Origin: JALZVT01 sp039029135
GTDB lineage: Bacteria > Pseudomonadota > Gammaproteobacteria > Pseudomonadales > Azotimanducaceae
DNA: 64,000 bases
Reading direction: 5' to 3'
Assembly (NCBI GenBank): GCA_039029135.1
Contig: JBCCGT010000001.1
Coordinates: forward strand, 310,001-374,000
Position 1 is the stretch's first letter. Each line of letters opens with the position of its first letter. Both the position numbers and the translations under genes were made by a program. Below are positions 18,421 through 27,045 of this stretch, piece by piece. The notes under the pieces were generated by a model. The model searched no databases, was not told the DNA's origin, and saw nothing but the letters and a program-made list of their open reading frames with translations.

Positions 18421-18885
18421 TCACGCGCCGACCGGGTGCACATGGCGACGACCAATCATCTGATCGACCGAGAAGGCACCACCGCCGAGGAATGCGAGCG
18501 CGGACGTCGCGGCCAGCAGCGTCAGCGCAAATTCGTAGCCGTTGTTGCTGACGAACAGGCCGTTGCCCAGATGCACCGTCATCGCCATGAGCATGGTGAA
18601 AGCGGCGACTAGCGCAGCGGGGCGAGTCAGGACCCCGGCGACAAGCGCCAGACCGCCGAAGAATTCAGCACCGCCGGCGAGCAGCGCCATCAGGTAGCCG
18701 GGTTCAAAGCCGATCGACGCCAGCCACTGACCGGTGCCGTCCAGCCCATAACCACCAAACCAACCGAACAGTTTCTGAGCCCCATGAGCCGCCAATACAG
18801 TGCCCACCGGCACGCGCAGCAGCAAAGCGGCCACGCCTCCGTCGCTCGCCAAGATCCGATTTTGTGCAGTCTTTTTACTATCCAT
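18421..18885 (-). CDS. DoxX family membrane protein
   Basis: A 154-residue four-helix membrane protein. The DoxX hallmark is seen in 'LLLRVPVGTVLAAHGAQKLFGWFGGYG' and 'LLAGGAEFFGGLALVAGVLTRPAAL'. The ATG at 18885 is supported by GGAG 8 nt upstream. DoxX proteins are linked to thiosulfate:quinone oxidation in archaea and to oxidative-stress complexes in bacteria; the role here is inferred to be redox stress with the downstream pirin. It is divergent from the LysR gene. Confidence 0.85.
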   Translation of the reverse strand: MDSKKTAQNRILASDGGVAALLLRVPVGTVLAAHGAQKLFGWFGGYGLDGTGQWLASIGFEPGYLMALLAGGAEFFGGLALVAGVLTRPAALVAAFTMLMAMTVHLGNGLFVSNNGYEFALTLLAATSALAFLGGGAFSVDQMIGRRHVHPVGA

Positions 18886-19005
18886 TTCAGTGCTCCTTCG
18901 CCTATCCAAGGTTTGCAGCGCGGTTGCCAACTTCACAGCGCTTCGACGGCAGCCACTCTAGGTCTTGCGAAACATCGAAAATATCGGAATCATTCGGTGC
19001 TTATG

Positions 19006-19020
19006 TTCAGTTTATTTGAA
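19006..19020. promoter_or_regulatory. candidate LysR-type binding dyad
   Basis: The sequence ttca-N7-tgaa forms a 15-bp dyad containing the T-N11-A pattern typical of LysR regulators. It lies 14 nt upstream of the LysR start, in the 149-nt divergent region shared with the DoxX-pirin pair. It is AT-rich relative to its surroundings. No experimental support. Confidence 0.3.
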
Positions 19021-19034
19021 TATAGAGATCGCCT

Positions 19035-19910
19035 ATGCGCCGGCTAACCCTCGACAGCCTCGAGGTGCTCGACGCCATCGACCGCAAAGGCAGCTTCGCC
19101 GCCGCAGCGGCCGAGCTTTATCGCGTACCGTCCAAGGTCACCTACAGCGTGAAGAAGCTGGAGACCGATCTCGGCGTCCGCTTGTTTCGGCGCGAGGGTC
19201 GCCGTTCAGTGCTCACGCCGGCCGGTCGCGCACTGCTCGACGGCGGCCGCGAGCTGCTAGCGGCAACCGATCGCGTCATAGAGACCACGCGACAGGTGCA
19301 CAACGGTTGGGAGACCGGCCTGAGGATTGCGATCGACGCGGTGCTGGACTTAGCCTCAATCCAACCCGCGCTCGAAGCGCTCTACGACGCCCGTCCCGAG
19401 ATCGAGGTCGACCTGTCGACGGAAGTTCTGGGCGGCTCCTGGGAGGCTGTAGAGACCGGCCGGGCCGATCTGGTCGTCGGCGCTCCGGACAACGTTCCCG
19501 TGCCCATCGGCGTGGCCTGTGTTCCGATCGGTACGCTGCCATGGGTGTACGCGGTGGCCCCGCAGCATCGCATGGCGGGGCGAAGCCAAGTTTCACGCGC
19601 AGCCCTTGCGCGGGAACGCGCCGTCGTCGTGCGCGACTCATCGCGCACCCTGCCGCCGCAGTCGCTGCGGGTGTTCGATACCCAACCGACGCTGCGGGTC
19701 GCCACGATGGAACAGAAAATAGAAGCGCTCAGCGCAGGCCTCGGCGGTGGTTTCGTGCCGCAGCATGCCATCACGGCCCACCTTGCCAGTGGCGAACTCG
19801 TGGAGGTCGATCTATCCGAACCGGAACCGGTCGCGAAGATCTTCGCAGGCTGGAAGCGCGGCGCGCTTGGCCGCGCGGGCACCTTGGTGCGCGATGCGCT
19901 GGCATCCTGA
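19035..19910 (+). CDS. LysR family transcriptional regulator
   Basis: A 291-residue regulator. The N-terminal winged helix-turn-helix is at residues ~1-60 ('LEVLDAIDRKGSFAAAAAELYRVPSKVTYSVKKLE', then 'LTPAGRALL'), followed by a periplasmic-binding-like effector domain. It starts at the ATG at 19035. It is transcribed away from the DoxX-pirin pair, which it probably controls together with itself; E. coli YhaJ (next to yhaK) is the nearest contextual analogue. The effector is unknown. Confidence 0.88.
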   Translation: MRRLTLDSLEVLDAIDRKGSFAAAAAELYRVPSKVTYSVKKLETDLGVRLFRREGRRSVLTPAGRALLDGGRELLAATDRVIETTRQVHNGWETGLRIAIDAVLDLASIQPALEALYDARPEIEVDLSTEVLGGSWEAVETGRADLVVGAPDNVPVPIGVACVPIGTLPWVYAVAPQHRMAGRSQVSRAALARERAVVVRDSSRTLPPQSLRVFDTQPTLRVATMEQKIEALSAGLGGGFVPQHAITAHLASGELVEVDLSEPEPVAKIFAGWKRGALGRAGTLVRDALAS

Positions 19911-20015
19911 ACCGCGCAAACCTTCGCCCGCGATGCAAGTGGCAATTTGTCGCTGGACGCCTACATCAAGGCGAGTATCACGGGACCGTTCACCAGAGAG
20001 AACGTTGAAGCCGGC

Positions 20016-20684
20016 TTAACCGAGATCCCGATTCATGCTGTCCAATATGGACTGCCTCAGCGCTAGTTTGGTCGCCAAATAGGCGTCGCGCGGTAATCCG
20101 GCGAGAGGTTCCGCCCGCGCCAGCGCAGCGGTGAGTCCTTCGCCAGATGCTACAAGCTCGTCGATGAAGCCGGCAGCCTGTGCCTGCTCCGGCGGGTAGA
20201 GTTTCGAATGCAACAATGCCGGTATGCGCTCAGACCGAGCAAGCCTCGCCTTCACCGGTTCGAGCGCCCAGCCGGTCAGCGGCACATTCAAGGTAACCTC
20301 GGTCATGCCATATTTGTACGCGCCACGTTCGCCGATACTGAGATCGCAACACGCAAGCCACACGGCGCCGATGGTGAAGCTGTGTCCTTGCGAGAGGCCG
20401 ACGACCGGGATGGGGCTTGAGAGGATCCGCCTGGCCAGCAAGCCGCCCCGCCTGCCTAATCGGCTGGCCGCCTGTGGGTCAGCGCCCTTCATGACCGCAA
20501 GATCGTAACCGGCACAGAAACTACCTTCTCGGCCTTTGAAGATGATGGCGCCGGCTTCATCGCTGGTCGCCTGATCGAAGGCGGATTCGAGCGCATCCAG
20601 GACGTCGTGATTGATCACATTCTTGTTGCCGTCATCCATGCAGATTACGGCGACCTGATTGTGTTGTGTGATGGAGACGCTCAC
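20016..20684 (-). CDS. enoyl-CoA hydratase/isomerase (crotonase) family protein
   Basis: A 222-residue crotonase-fold protein. The CoA-binding block 'FKGREGSFCAGYDL' and the oxyanion-hole loop 'SQGHSFTIGAVWLACCDL' are present. The usual catalytic Glu pair of true hydratases is not obvious ('YGMTEVTLNVPLTG'), so it may be an isomerase, hydrolase or decarboxylase-type member. It is shorter than typical 255-260-residue relatives. It begins 46 nt after the last ABC transporter gene on the same strand and could be part of that transcript. Confidence 0.78.
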   Translation of the reverse strand: MSVSITQHNQVAVICMDDGNKNVINHDVLDALESAFDQATSDEAGAIIFKGREGSFCAGYDLAVMKGADPQAASRLGRRGGLLARRILSSPIPVVGLSQGHSFTIGAVWLACCDLSIGERGAYKYGMTEVTLNVPLTGWALEPVKARLARSERIPALLHSKLYPPEQAQAAGFIDELVASGEGLTAALARAEPLAGLPRDAYLATKLALRQSILDSMNRDLG

Positions 20685-20730
20685 GTCGACTTCTCTCCTT
20701 TCTTACCTGTCATGGTTACCCGAGTACTCC

Positions 20731-21735
20731 TCAGTTCCCACCGCTGCTTTCCGGTTCATCAAGCAGATGACAGGCGACCCGAGTGGATGCATCTGGTACC
20801 ACCTGCAACTCAGGCATATCGATAGCGCAGCGCGGCAGCGCATGGGGGCAGCGCGGGTGAAAACGACAGCCGCTGGGCGGGTGACGTACGCTTGGAACCT
20901 CGCCAACAATCATCTCGGCATCCCGACCGGCAGCGGCGGCCGGATTCGCAACCGGCACCGCCGCCAGCAAGGCGCGGGTATAGGGATGTCGTGGACGCTC
21001 GAACAGATCGTCGCGCTCGGCGATCTCCACGATCCGACCCAGGTACATCACCGCGACGCGATCACTCATGTGACGCACGACCGATAAATCGTGGGAGATG
21101 AACAAGTAGGCGAGCCCCAGCGCATCCTGCAGATCCATGAACAGATTGATGACCTGCGCCTGGATAGACACATCCAGGGCGGACACGGGTTCGTCACACA
21201 GAATCAGGCTGGGTTCCAGCGCCAGCGCTCGGGCGATGCCGATCCGCTGGCGTTGGCCGCCGGAGAACTCGTGGGGATAGCGATCGATCATGTCCGGCAG
21301 CAGGCCGACCTGCTCCAGTAGCTCGCCCACGCGGGACTCGATGCGCTGCTTGTCGCCCCAACGGTGCACGATCAGCGGTTCCGCGACGATGTCACGGACC
21401 GTCATGCGTGGGTTCAGGGAACTAAACGGATCCTGATAGACCATTTGCATGCGCTGCCTCAGCGGCCGCATGGCGTCGTCGTCTAGCTGTGTAATGTCCT
21501 CACCATCGAAGTGCACGGAGCCGCCTGTCGGGTCCTGCATACGCAGTGCGGCGAGCGCAGTAGTGGTCTTACCGCAGCCACTTTCGCCGACAAGACTAAA
21601 AGTCTCACCCGCCTGGATAGCGAAGGAAACCCCGTCGACGGCGCGCACCCGCGCGACCTCGCGCTCGATCAGAAGGCCTTCGGTGACGGGGAAATGCACC
21701 GCCAGGTCTTTTACTTCCAACAGCGGTGGGCTCAT
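20731..21735 (-). CDS. peptide ABC transporter ATP-binding protein (DppF/OppF type)
   Basis: A 334-residue ATPase with Walker A 'GESGCGKTTT', signature 'FSGGQRQRIGIARAL', Walker B 'LILCDEPVSALD' and the C-terminal oligopeptide-transporter extension ('GCRFHPRCPHALPRC'). The ATG at 21735 forms an ATGA overlap with the stop of the upstream ATPase gene, so translation is coupled; the longer open frame upstream is antisense noise. With the preceding ATPase it powers the import system encoded at 20731-26283. Confidence 0.9.
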   Translation of the reverse strand: MSPPLLEVKDLAVHFPVTEGLLIEREVARVRAVDGVSFAIQAGETFSLVGESGCGKTTTALAALRMQDPTGGSVHFDGEDITQLDDDAMRPLRQRMQMVYQDPFSSLNPRMTVRDIVAEPLIVHRWGDKQRIESRVGELLEQVGLLPDMIDRYPHEFSGGQRQRIGIARALALEPSLILCDEPVSALDVSIQAQVINLFMDLQDALGLAYLFISHDLSVVRHMSDRVAVMYLGRIVEIAERDDLFERPRHPYTRALLAAVPVANPAAAAGRDAEMIVGEVPSVRHPPSGCRFHPRCPHALPRCAIDMPELQVVPDASTRVACHLLDEPESSGGN

Positions 21736-22715
21736 GACAGCGCGTCGTCGTGATAGCAGGCGCGTTGGTGGTCCGGACCGATCTTCTCCAGCGATGGCGC
21801 TGTTTGATGACACGCGGGACGCGCGTATCGGCAGCGAGGCGCAAAGGCGCACCCTGGCGGTAACGCCGCCAGGTTCGGCGGCTGACCTTCGATCGTATCC
21901 AGGCGTTTCCCGGGCGTGCCGTCGAGGCTCGGAATCGACGCCATCAGTCCCTGGGTGTAGGGATGGGCGGGGTTGGCGTACAGCGTGGTGGCAGGCGCAC
22001 TCTCGACGATGCGACCGGCATACATGACCGCGACCCTGTCGGCGTACCGCGCGACGACGCCCAGATCGTGGGTAATCAGTATTTGTGCCGCATCTTTGTC
22101 GTGCGTGATTCGTTGCAGAAGATCCAGGATCTGGGCTTGGACCGTGACGTCCAGCGCCGTGGTCGGTTCGTCCGCGATGATGAGATCGGGACTGCAGGCC
22201 AGGGCCATCGCGATCATCACACGCTGACGCATGCCACCCGAAAACTGGTGGGGATAGTCATTGAGCCGCTCAGCCGCATCCGGGATCGCGACACGGGCGA
22301 GCAGCTCAGCGGCCTCGCTCAGGGCGTCCTCCCAACTCAAACCACGATGCAGCGTTAGCGGCTCTGCCACCTGTTTGCCGATCGTGATAACGGGATTCAG
22401 GGAACTCATCGGTTCTTGAAAGATCATCGCAATCCGATTGCCGCGAATGGCGCGCAGCTCGGACTCGGTCAGGTTCAACAGGTTTTCGCCACGAAAGCGA
22501 ATTTCGCCGCGCCCGACGCGGCCGTTGCCACCGAGAAGCCCGAGTACGCTGAGCGCGGTGACGCTCTTGCCCGAGCCGGATTCGCCGACGATGGCGAGGG
22601 TCTCGCCAGCGGCGACGCTCAACTGCACGGAGTCTACCGCGTGCACGTCGCCGCCTTCGGTCGCGAACACGACGGACAAATCGTCTATGGCAAGCAACGG
22701 TGGTCGTTCAGTCAT
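21732..22715 (-). CDS. peptide ABC transporter ATP-binding protein (DppD/OppD type)
   Basis: A 327-residue ATPase: Walker A 'GESGSGKSVT', signature 'FSGGMRQRVMIAMAL', Walker B 'LIIADEPTTALD', and the family tail 'PPGCAFAPRCRYARPAC' that in this family can bind an iron-sulfur cluster or zinc. The start overlaps the binding-protein gene's stop by 8 bp and its stop overlaps the next ATPase gene, showing tight coupling. It is the first of two ATPase subunits of a Dpp/Opp-type importer. Confidence 0.9.
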   Translation of the reverse strand: MTERPPLLAIDDLSVVFATEGGDVHAVDSVQLSVAAGETLAIVGESGSGKSVTALSVLGLLGGNGRVGRGEIRFRGENLLNLTESELRAIRGNRIAMIFQEPMSSLNPVITIGKQVAEPLTLHRGLSWEDALSEAAELLARVAIPDAAERLNDYPHQFSGGMRQRVMIAMALACSPDLIIADEPTTALDVTVQAQILDLLQRITHDKDAAQILITHDLGVVARYADRVAVMYAGRIVESAPATTLYANPAHPYTQGLMASIPSLDGTPGKRLDTIEGQPPNLAALPPGCAFAPRCRYARPACHQTAPSLEKIGPDHQRACYHDDALS

Positions 22716-24378
22716 CGAAGCCCAGCTCGCGTTTTTTCGCCTGGTCGATCCACAAGCGAGCGTAGATGGGACCCGGCCGCACCGCGCCGACGCGTAGTTC
22801 GCCGTGGTAGTTTCGCACCCACGGCCACCACGCGGTGTAGATATAGGCGGTCGGCAGCCACAGGTAAGGCGCTTCGTTGAGCATGCGTATGGTTAGCGCC
22901 CGGAGCATGGATTCGCGCTTCCCTCGATCGCGGGTCAGATGGATCTTGCTGATTGCCGCATCGACCTCCGGATTGCTGTACATCGACGGATTCCAAAGCT
23001 GGTCGGTGCCGAAGCTCTTCCGCAGAGTCGTTGTCGGATTGACGTGCCCCGAATTCATCAAGTACGCGGCGCTGTGATTGCGTGTGGTCATCACCGATAG
23101 AAACGAGGCATACTCGAGCGGCTGGATTTCCAGGGTGACCCCGACGTCCGCGAGGTATTTTGCAAGCAGCGGCACCAGATCCATGTTGTTCGGACTGCAG
23201 GAACAGACCTGCACCGTAACCGTGAAACCGTCTTCCAGGCCGGCTTCGACCAGCAGCGCGCGAGCCTCATCGGGTCGATAATCAAACAACGCCTGAACGC
23301 TTGCGGGCATGGACTCAAGCGGCTCGAACACGTCGCCGAAGCCGGGGTGCTGGGGGTACGCCATGAGTTCGGCGTGGCCGCCGTAGTACAGCTCGACTAT
23401 CGCGCGCTGGTCGACCGCCATGTTCAGCGCACGGCGCACGCGAACATCGTCGAAGGGTTCGCGGTCGACGCGCATCACCATGAAGTTACCGGAAGTGCCG
23501 AGCCAGCGGTTCCACTGTAGTTCGGGCGTGGTTTCGCGCAGATGATCGACCGCGATCCAGCGAATGCCTTCGAGGATGTCGAGCTTGCCGGTGCGCAGTC
23601 CTGTCAGATAGGTCGCCTCGTCTTTGATGATGCGGTACTTGACGTCATTCACGAACGGCAGCTGATGACGCTTGCCGCCCTGTTCGATCGCATCCCAGTA
23701 GTTTGGGTTGCGCACGTAGTGGTGCGAGTTACCGTGAATGTAGCGCTGCAGCGTGAAGGGGCCAGTGCCGACCGCGTTGCGCCAGTCTTTGGCATCGACG
23801 TCGAGAATTTCGGGCGGCACGATCGATGAGTAGTAACCGTAGCCGAAGCGATAGTTCCACTCTGCGTGGTACTGGTTAAAGTGGAACACGACGGTATGCC
23901 GATCGCGCGCCTCGACCCGGTCGATGTGCGTCAGGAAGGTTGAGATGCGCTTGGGACTGTCGCGTGTGTACTCGAAACTGAACACAACGTCTTTCGCCGT
24001 AAGTTCCCGGTTAGTGATAACGCCGGGCTTCGGGACGTAGCGCACGCCACGTCGCAGGTTGATAGCGAGACGCAGTGGTGTCTCCCAGACCCAGGATTCC
24101 GCCAACTCGCCGCGGATCGCGTCCTCGGGTAGGTATGCATCGGCGGTGAAAGGATACTCGCCGCCGTTGCCGACGCTCTTCGAGAGATCCCCGACGAAAA
24201 GCTGCTCGCGCATCATCCCGGCGTCGTGGTTTGCCTTCCATGTCCAGTCAGCCGGATCCCAGGAGAGCGCGGACAGCGTGATATAGACCGTACCCACGTT
24301 GAGTGTGCCGCCGTAGCGCGGCAGTTCACTGGCGGACGCACTTGCTGCGAGCAGGCAAAACAAGAGCCAAACCCGCAT
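22708..24378 (-). CDS. peptide ABC transporter substrate-binding protein (SBP family 5)
   Basis: A 556-residue periplasmic receptor. It has a short signal peptide ('VWLLFCLLAASASAS') followed by 'GGTLNVGTVY', and family-5 blocks 'DVVFSFEYTRDSP', 'GTGPFTLQRY', 'RRALNMAVDQ' and 'YPQHPGF'. It is unusually placed in the middle of the operon, between permeases and ATPases, and its ATG shares one base with the upstream permease stop (TGATG). The ligand could be a peptide, opine, sugar acid or nickel complex; sequence alone does not decide. Confidence 0.88.
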   Translation of the reverse strand: MRVWLLFCLLAASASASELPRYGGTLNVGTVYITLSALSWDPADWTWKANHDAGMMREQLFVGDLSKSVGNGGEYPFTADAYLPEDAIRGELAESWVWETPLRLAINLRRGVRYVPKPGVITNRELTAKDVVFSFEYTRDSPKRISTFLTHIDRVEARDRHTVVFHFNQYHAEWNYRFGYGYYSSIVPPEILDVDAKDWRNAVGTGPFTLQRYIHGNSHHYVRNPNYWDAIEQGGKRHQLPFVNDVKYRIIKDEATYLTGLRTGKLDILEGIRWIAVDHLRETTPELQWNRWLGTSGNFMVMRVDREPFDDVRVRRALNMAVDQRAIVELYYGGHAELMAYPQHPGFGDVFEPLESMPASVQALFDYRPDEARALLVEAGLEDGFTVTVQVCSCSPNNMDLVPLLAKYLADVGVTLEIQPLEYASFLSVMTTRNHSAAYLMNSGHVNPTTTLRKSFGTDQLWNPSMYSNPEVDAAISKIHLTRDRGKRESMLRALTIRMLNEAPYLWLPTAYIYTAWWPWVRNYHGELRVGAVRPGPIYARLWIDQAKKRELGFDD

Positions 24379-25277
24379 CAGCGGCTACCCCGCATGCGTG
24401 GATCCAGCAAATCGCGCAGCGCATCGCCATAGACGTTGATGGCATAAACGACGATGGTCAGGCACAGCCCGGGGGCGAGCGCGAGCCAGGGACCGAGATA
24501 CATATAGGTGCGACCGGTACCCGACAGCATGCTGCCCCAGGTCGGTGCGGGTGGCGGCACGCCCAGGCCCAGAAACGACAGCCCGGCTTCCGCGAGTATC
24601 ACGGCACCGACGCGGGTGGTGAACAACACGATGACCACGGGCATCACGTTGGGCAGGATGTGGCGCCAGAGGATCCTTGGAGTCTTGCCGCCGATCGAGC
24701 GCGCGGCATGGGTGTACATGTTTTCTTTAACCGTGACGACAGAGCCGCGCACGATGCGCGACCCCGCGATGCCGTACAGGCAGCCGAGTACGACGATGAT
24801 CTGCGGCATGCCAGGTCCCACAACGGACACCACCACGATCAGCAACACAAGATCTGGAAACGTCATCCACGCGTCGACAAATCGCTGCACCAGCATGTCG
24901 AAACGACCGCCGAGGTAGCCGGCAATCACGCCGATGGCGATCGAGATGATCGTGGCAAGGCCAGCGGCCAGGAAGCCGACAATCATCGATAGCTGTGCGC
25001 CGATCAGCACGCGCGACAGGACGTCGCGCCCCAGGTGATCAGTACCGAACCAGTGCGTCGCGCCCGGGGCCTGCAGTCGCTCGACCAGATTGGTTTCGTT
25101 CATGCCATATGGGGCGATCAGGTCGGCGAAGATGCCGCAGACCAGAAACAGGGCAAAGACGATGCCGCCCACGGCGCCCAGACGCTTGTTGCGCCACATG
25201 CGTCGATGAAACTGGATGACCGGGTGTTGCTGCCTGGCAACCTGCCCACCGGATTGATGCAGGGCCGCTGTGCTCAT
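24378..25277 (-). CDS. peptide ABC transporter permease (DppC/OppC type)
   Basis: A 299-residue inner-membrane permease with an N-terminal OppC segment ('FHRRMWRNKRLGAVGGIVFALFLVCGIF'), 'THWFGTDHLGRDVLSRVLIGAQLS' and the coupling loop 'RSIGGKTPRILWRHILPNVMPV' that contacts the ATPase. It forms the channel with the DppB-type protein encoded 55 nt upstream. Coupled to the binding-protein gene by a TGATG junction. Confidence 0.9.
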   Translation of the reverse strand: MSTAALHQSGGQVARQQHPVIQFHRRMWRNKRLGAVGGIVFALFLVCGIFADLIAPYGMNETNLVERLQAPGATHWFGTDHLGRDVLSRVLIGAQLSMIVGFLAAGLATIISIAIGVIAGYLGGRFDMLVQRFVDAWMTFPDLVLLIVVVSVVGPGMPQIIVVLGCLYGIAGSRIVRGSVVTVKENMYTHAARSIGGKTPRILWRHILPNVMPVVIVLFTTRVGAVILAEAGLSFLGLGVPPPAPTWGSMLSGTGRTYMYLGPWLALAPGLCLTIVVYAINVYGDALRDLLDPRMRGSR

Positions 25278-25332
25278 CGCTTGCCCGCCCCTAGCAGTGC
25301 GCTACTCAGTTGTCGTTCGATAGCAGGCGTAC

Positions 25333-26283
25333 TCATTGATGGCGAACCTTCGGGTCCAGCCAGCCATAGCTGAGATCGACGGCCAGGTTAATCAGGAGCA
25401 CGCCGACGCCGACAACCAGGAAGACGCCAGAGACGACCGGATAATCGCGTTGGAAGACGGCCTCAAGTAGCAATAATCCCATGCCGGGCACGACGAAGAT
25501 CTGCTCCAGGATCACCGCACCGCCAATCAGCAGCGGGGCCTGCAGGCCAATCAGTGTGACGACGGGGATCAGTCCGTTGCGCAGCGCGTGACGCACGACC
25601 ACCAGTGGTTCCCTCAGTCCCTTGGCACGGGCAGTACGAATGTAATCCTGGCGCAGCACCTCCAGCATCATGGTGCGGGTCATGCGCATGGTGACTGCGG
25701 ACATGGACAGGCCGAGGATGATTGCGGGCACGATCATGTGTCGCAGGTTGCGGATCGGCTCTTCGAAAAAGCTGACGTATTCCAGCTCTGGCGACCAGCG
25801 CCACCACACGGAGGGAAAGACCATCACTAACGTGCCGAGCCAGAAGCTCGGCACCGCGAGCATGATCAGCGAGAATGAGCGGGCCGCATAGTCGCCTAGC
25901 GTGTCCTGTCGCATCGCCGAGTACACGCCAATCGGCAAGGCCACCGACAGTGCGACCAACAGGGCTAGAAATCCGAGCTCGAAGGTAATGGGCAGTGTGG
26001 CTGCGAGCGATTCGGTAACCGGCGTGTTCTGCCATAGGGAACGCCCGAGGTCGCCGGTCAGCGCGTCGCCCATCCAGTTCACGTACTGCGTGAGCAGCGG
26101 TTTATCCAGCCCAAGCGCTGCCTCGACACGCGCTCGGTCCTGGCTGGTGGCAATGTCGTTCTGCGCCAGCATCAGGTCGATGACGTCACCTGGAATCATG
26201 CGCATCGACAGAAAGACGATGAGGCTGGCGAAGAACAGCGTCGGCAACAGCGCCAGCAAACGACGGAAGATATAGGCCTGCAT
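25333..26283 (-). CDS. peptide ABC transporter permease (DppB/OppB type)
   Basis: A 316-residue permease opening 'MQAYIFRRLLALLPTLFFASLIVF', typical of DppB. It has 'FWLGTLVMVFPSVWWRW' in the periplasmic segment and the coupling loop 'RTARAKGLREPLVVVRHALRNGLIPV'. As the first gene of the minus-strand importer operon (26283 to 20731), its upstream region should carry the promoter. No regulator for the operon is visible next to it. Confidence 0.9.
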   Translation of the reverse strand: MQAYIFRRLLALLPTLFFASLIVFLSMRMIPGDVIDLMLAQNDIATSQDRARVEAALGLDKPLLTQYVNWMGDALTGDLGRSLWQNTPVTESLAATLPITFELGFLALLVALSVALPIGVYSAMRQDTLGDYAARSFSLIMLAVPSFWLGTLVMVFPSVWWRWSPELEYVSFFEEPIRNLRHMIVPAIILGLSMSAVTMRMTRTMMLEVLRQDYIRTARAKGLREPLVVVRHALRNGLIPVVTLIGLQAPLLIGGAVILEQIFVVPGMGLLLLEAVFQRDYPVVSGVFLVVGVGVLLINLAVDLSYGWLDPKVRHQ

Positions 26284-26372
26284 GCTCCCCCTATCAGGCA
26301 GTGCCAGACTCGATGTTCGCGGCAGGCGAGGCGTTCGTCAACGCCCTGGCACCAGCCGCGCTGGTTCTCTTG

Positions 26373-26753
26373 CTAGTCGAGCGAGTGCACGATGCAGAGC
26401 TTGTTACCGGTCGGATCGCGTAGATAGGCGAGAAATACCCGCTGCCCTCCCCGTTCGCGAACGCCCGGCGGGTCTTCGCAGTTCACACCGCCATTTGCAA
26501 CGCCTGCGTCGTGCGCGGCTTCGGCCTGCTCGGAGCTGGCAGCGACCAACCCAATGGTCGAGCCGTTGCCGAACGTCGCCGCTTGCCCGTTGATGGGCCG
26601 TTTGATCATGAATACTCCGGATGAGCCGCGATAGATGCAGCGCTCGGGTGTGTCCATGATCCCCGGTCGGACGCCTAACGCGCCGAACAGGGCGTCGTAA
26701 AAGCGCTTGGCGGCCGGCAGATCGTCTGCGCCCACCATCACATGATTGAACAT
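26373..26753 (-). CDS. VOC (glyoxalase/bleomycin-resistance fold) family protein
   Basis: A 126-residue small protein beginning 'MFNHVMVGADDLPAAKRFYDALFGALG', the first beta-alpha-beta unit of the vicinal-oxygen-chelate fold, and ending 'FLAYLRDPTGNKLCIVH', whose penultimate strand usually contributes a metal ligand. A GGGGGAG site precedes the ATG. Relatives include lyases and binding proteins; the substrate is unknown. It is separated from the importer operon by 89 nt on the same strand. Confidence 0.8.
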   Translation of the reverse strand: MFNHVMVGADDLPAAKRFYDALFGALGVRPGIMDTPERCIYRGSSGVFMIKRPINGQAATFGNGSTIGLVAASSEQAEAAHDAGVANGGVNCEDPPGVRERGGQRVFLAYLRDPTGNKLCIVHSLD

Positions 26754-26956
26754 TGGCTCCCCCTTGTCTCCCCGTATACACCGCAGTGGGACCTGCCCCG
26801 AATGACCTTGTGCCCTACTGCATTGACCCCATAGTGCCAGCTTGCGGGGTTGCTAAGTGAACCCGGGCGCGGCGGCGTGATTTAGGGCTGATGCAAAAGA
26901 TGCCACCAGCCTGCCCATACGAGTTTCAGCCAACATTCGCACCGTCGCGCTGTCGC

Positions 26957-27014
26957 GAAAAGACATGTTGTCTTTCCTATTCTCTGAAAAGACAGGTTAT
27001 CCTTCCCATCCTCT
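26957..27014. repeat. two tandem copies of a 29-bp unit
   Basis: Copy 1 is 26957-26985 and copy 2 is 26986-27014, head to tail. Both begin gaaaagaca and end in a pyrimidine-rich stretch; 24 of 29 positions agree by eye. They lie 31 nt upstream of the GTG of the membrane sulfatase-like gene, in its presumed promoter region, so they may be binding sites. The rest of 26754-27045 shows nothing recognisable. Confidence 0.75.
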
Positions 27015-27045
27015 CGCACCCTGATAACGCCACTACGATGCCGAC

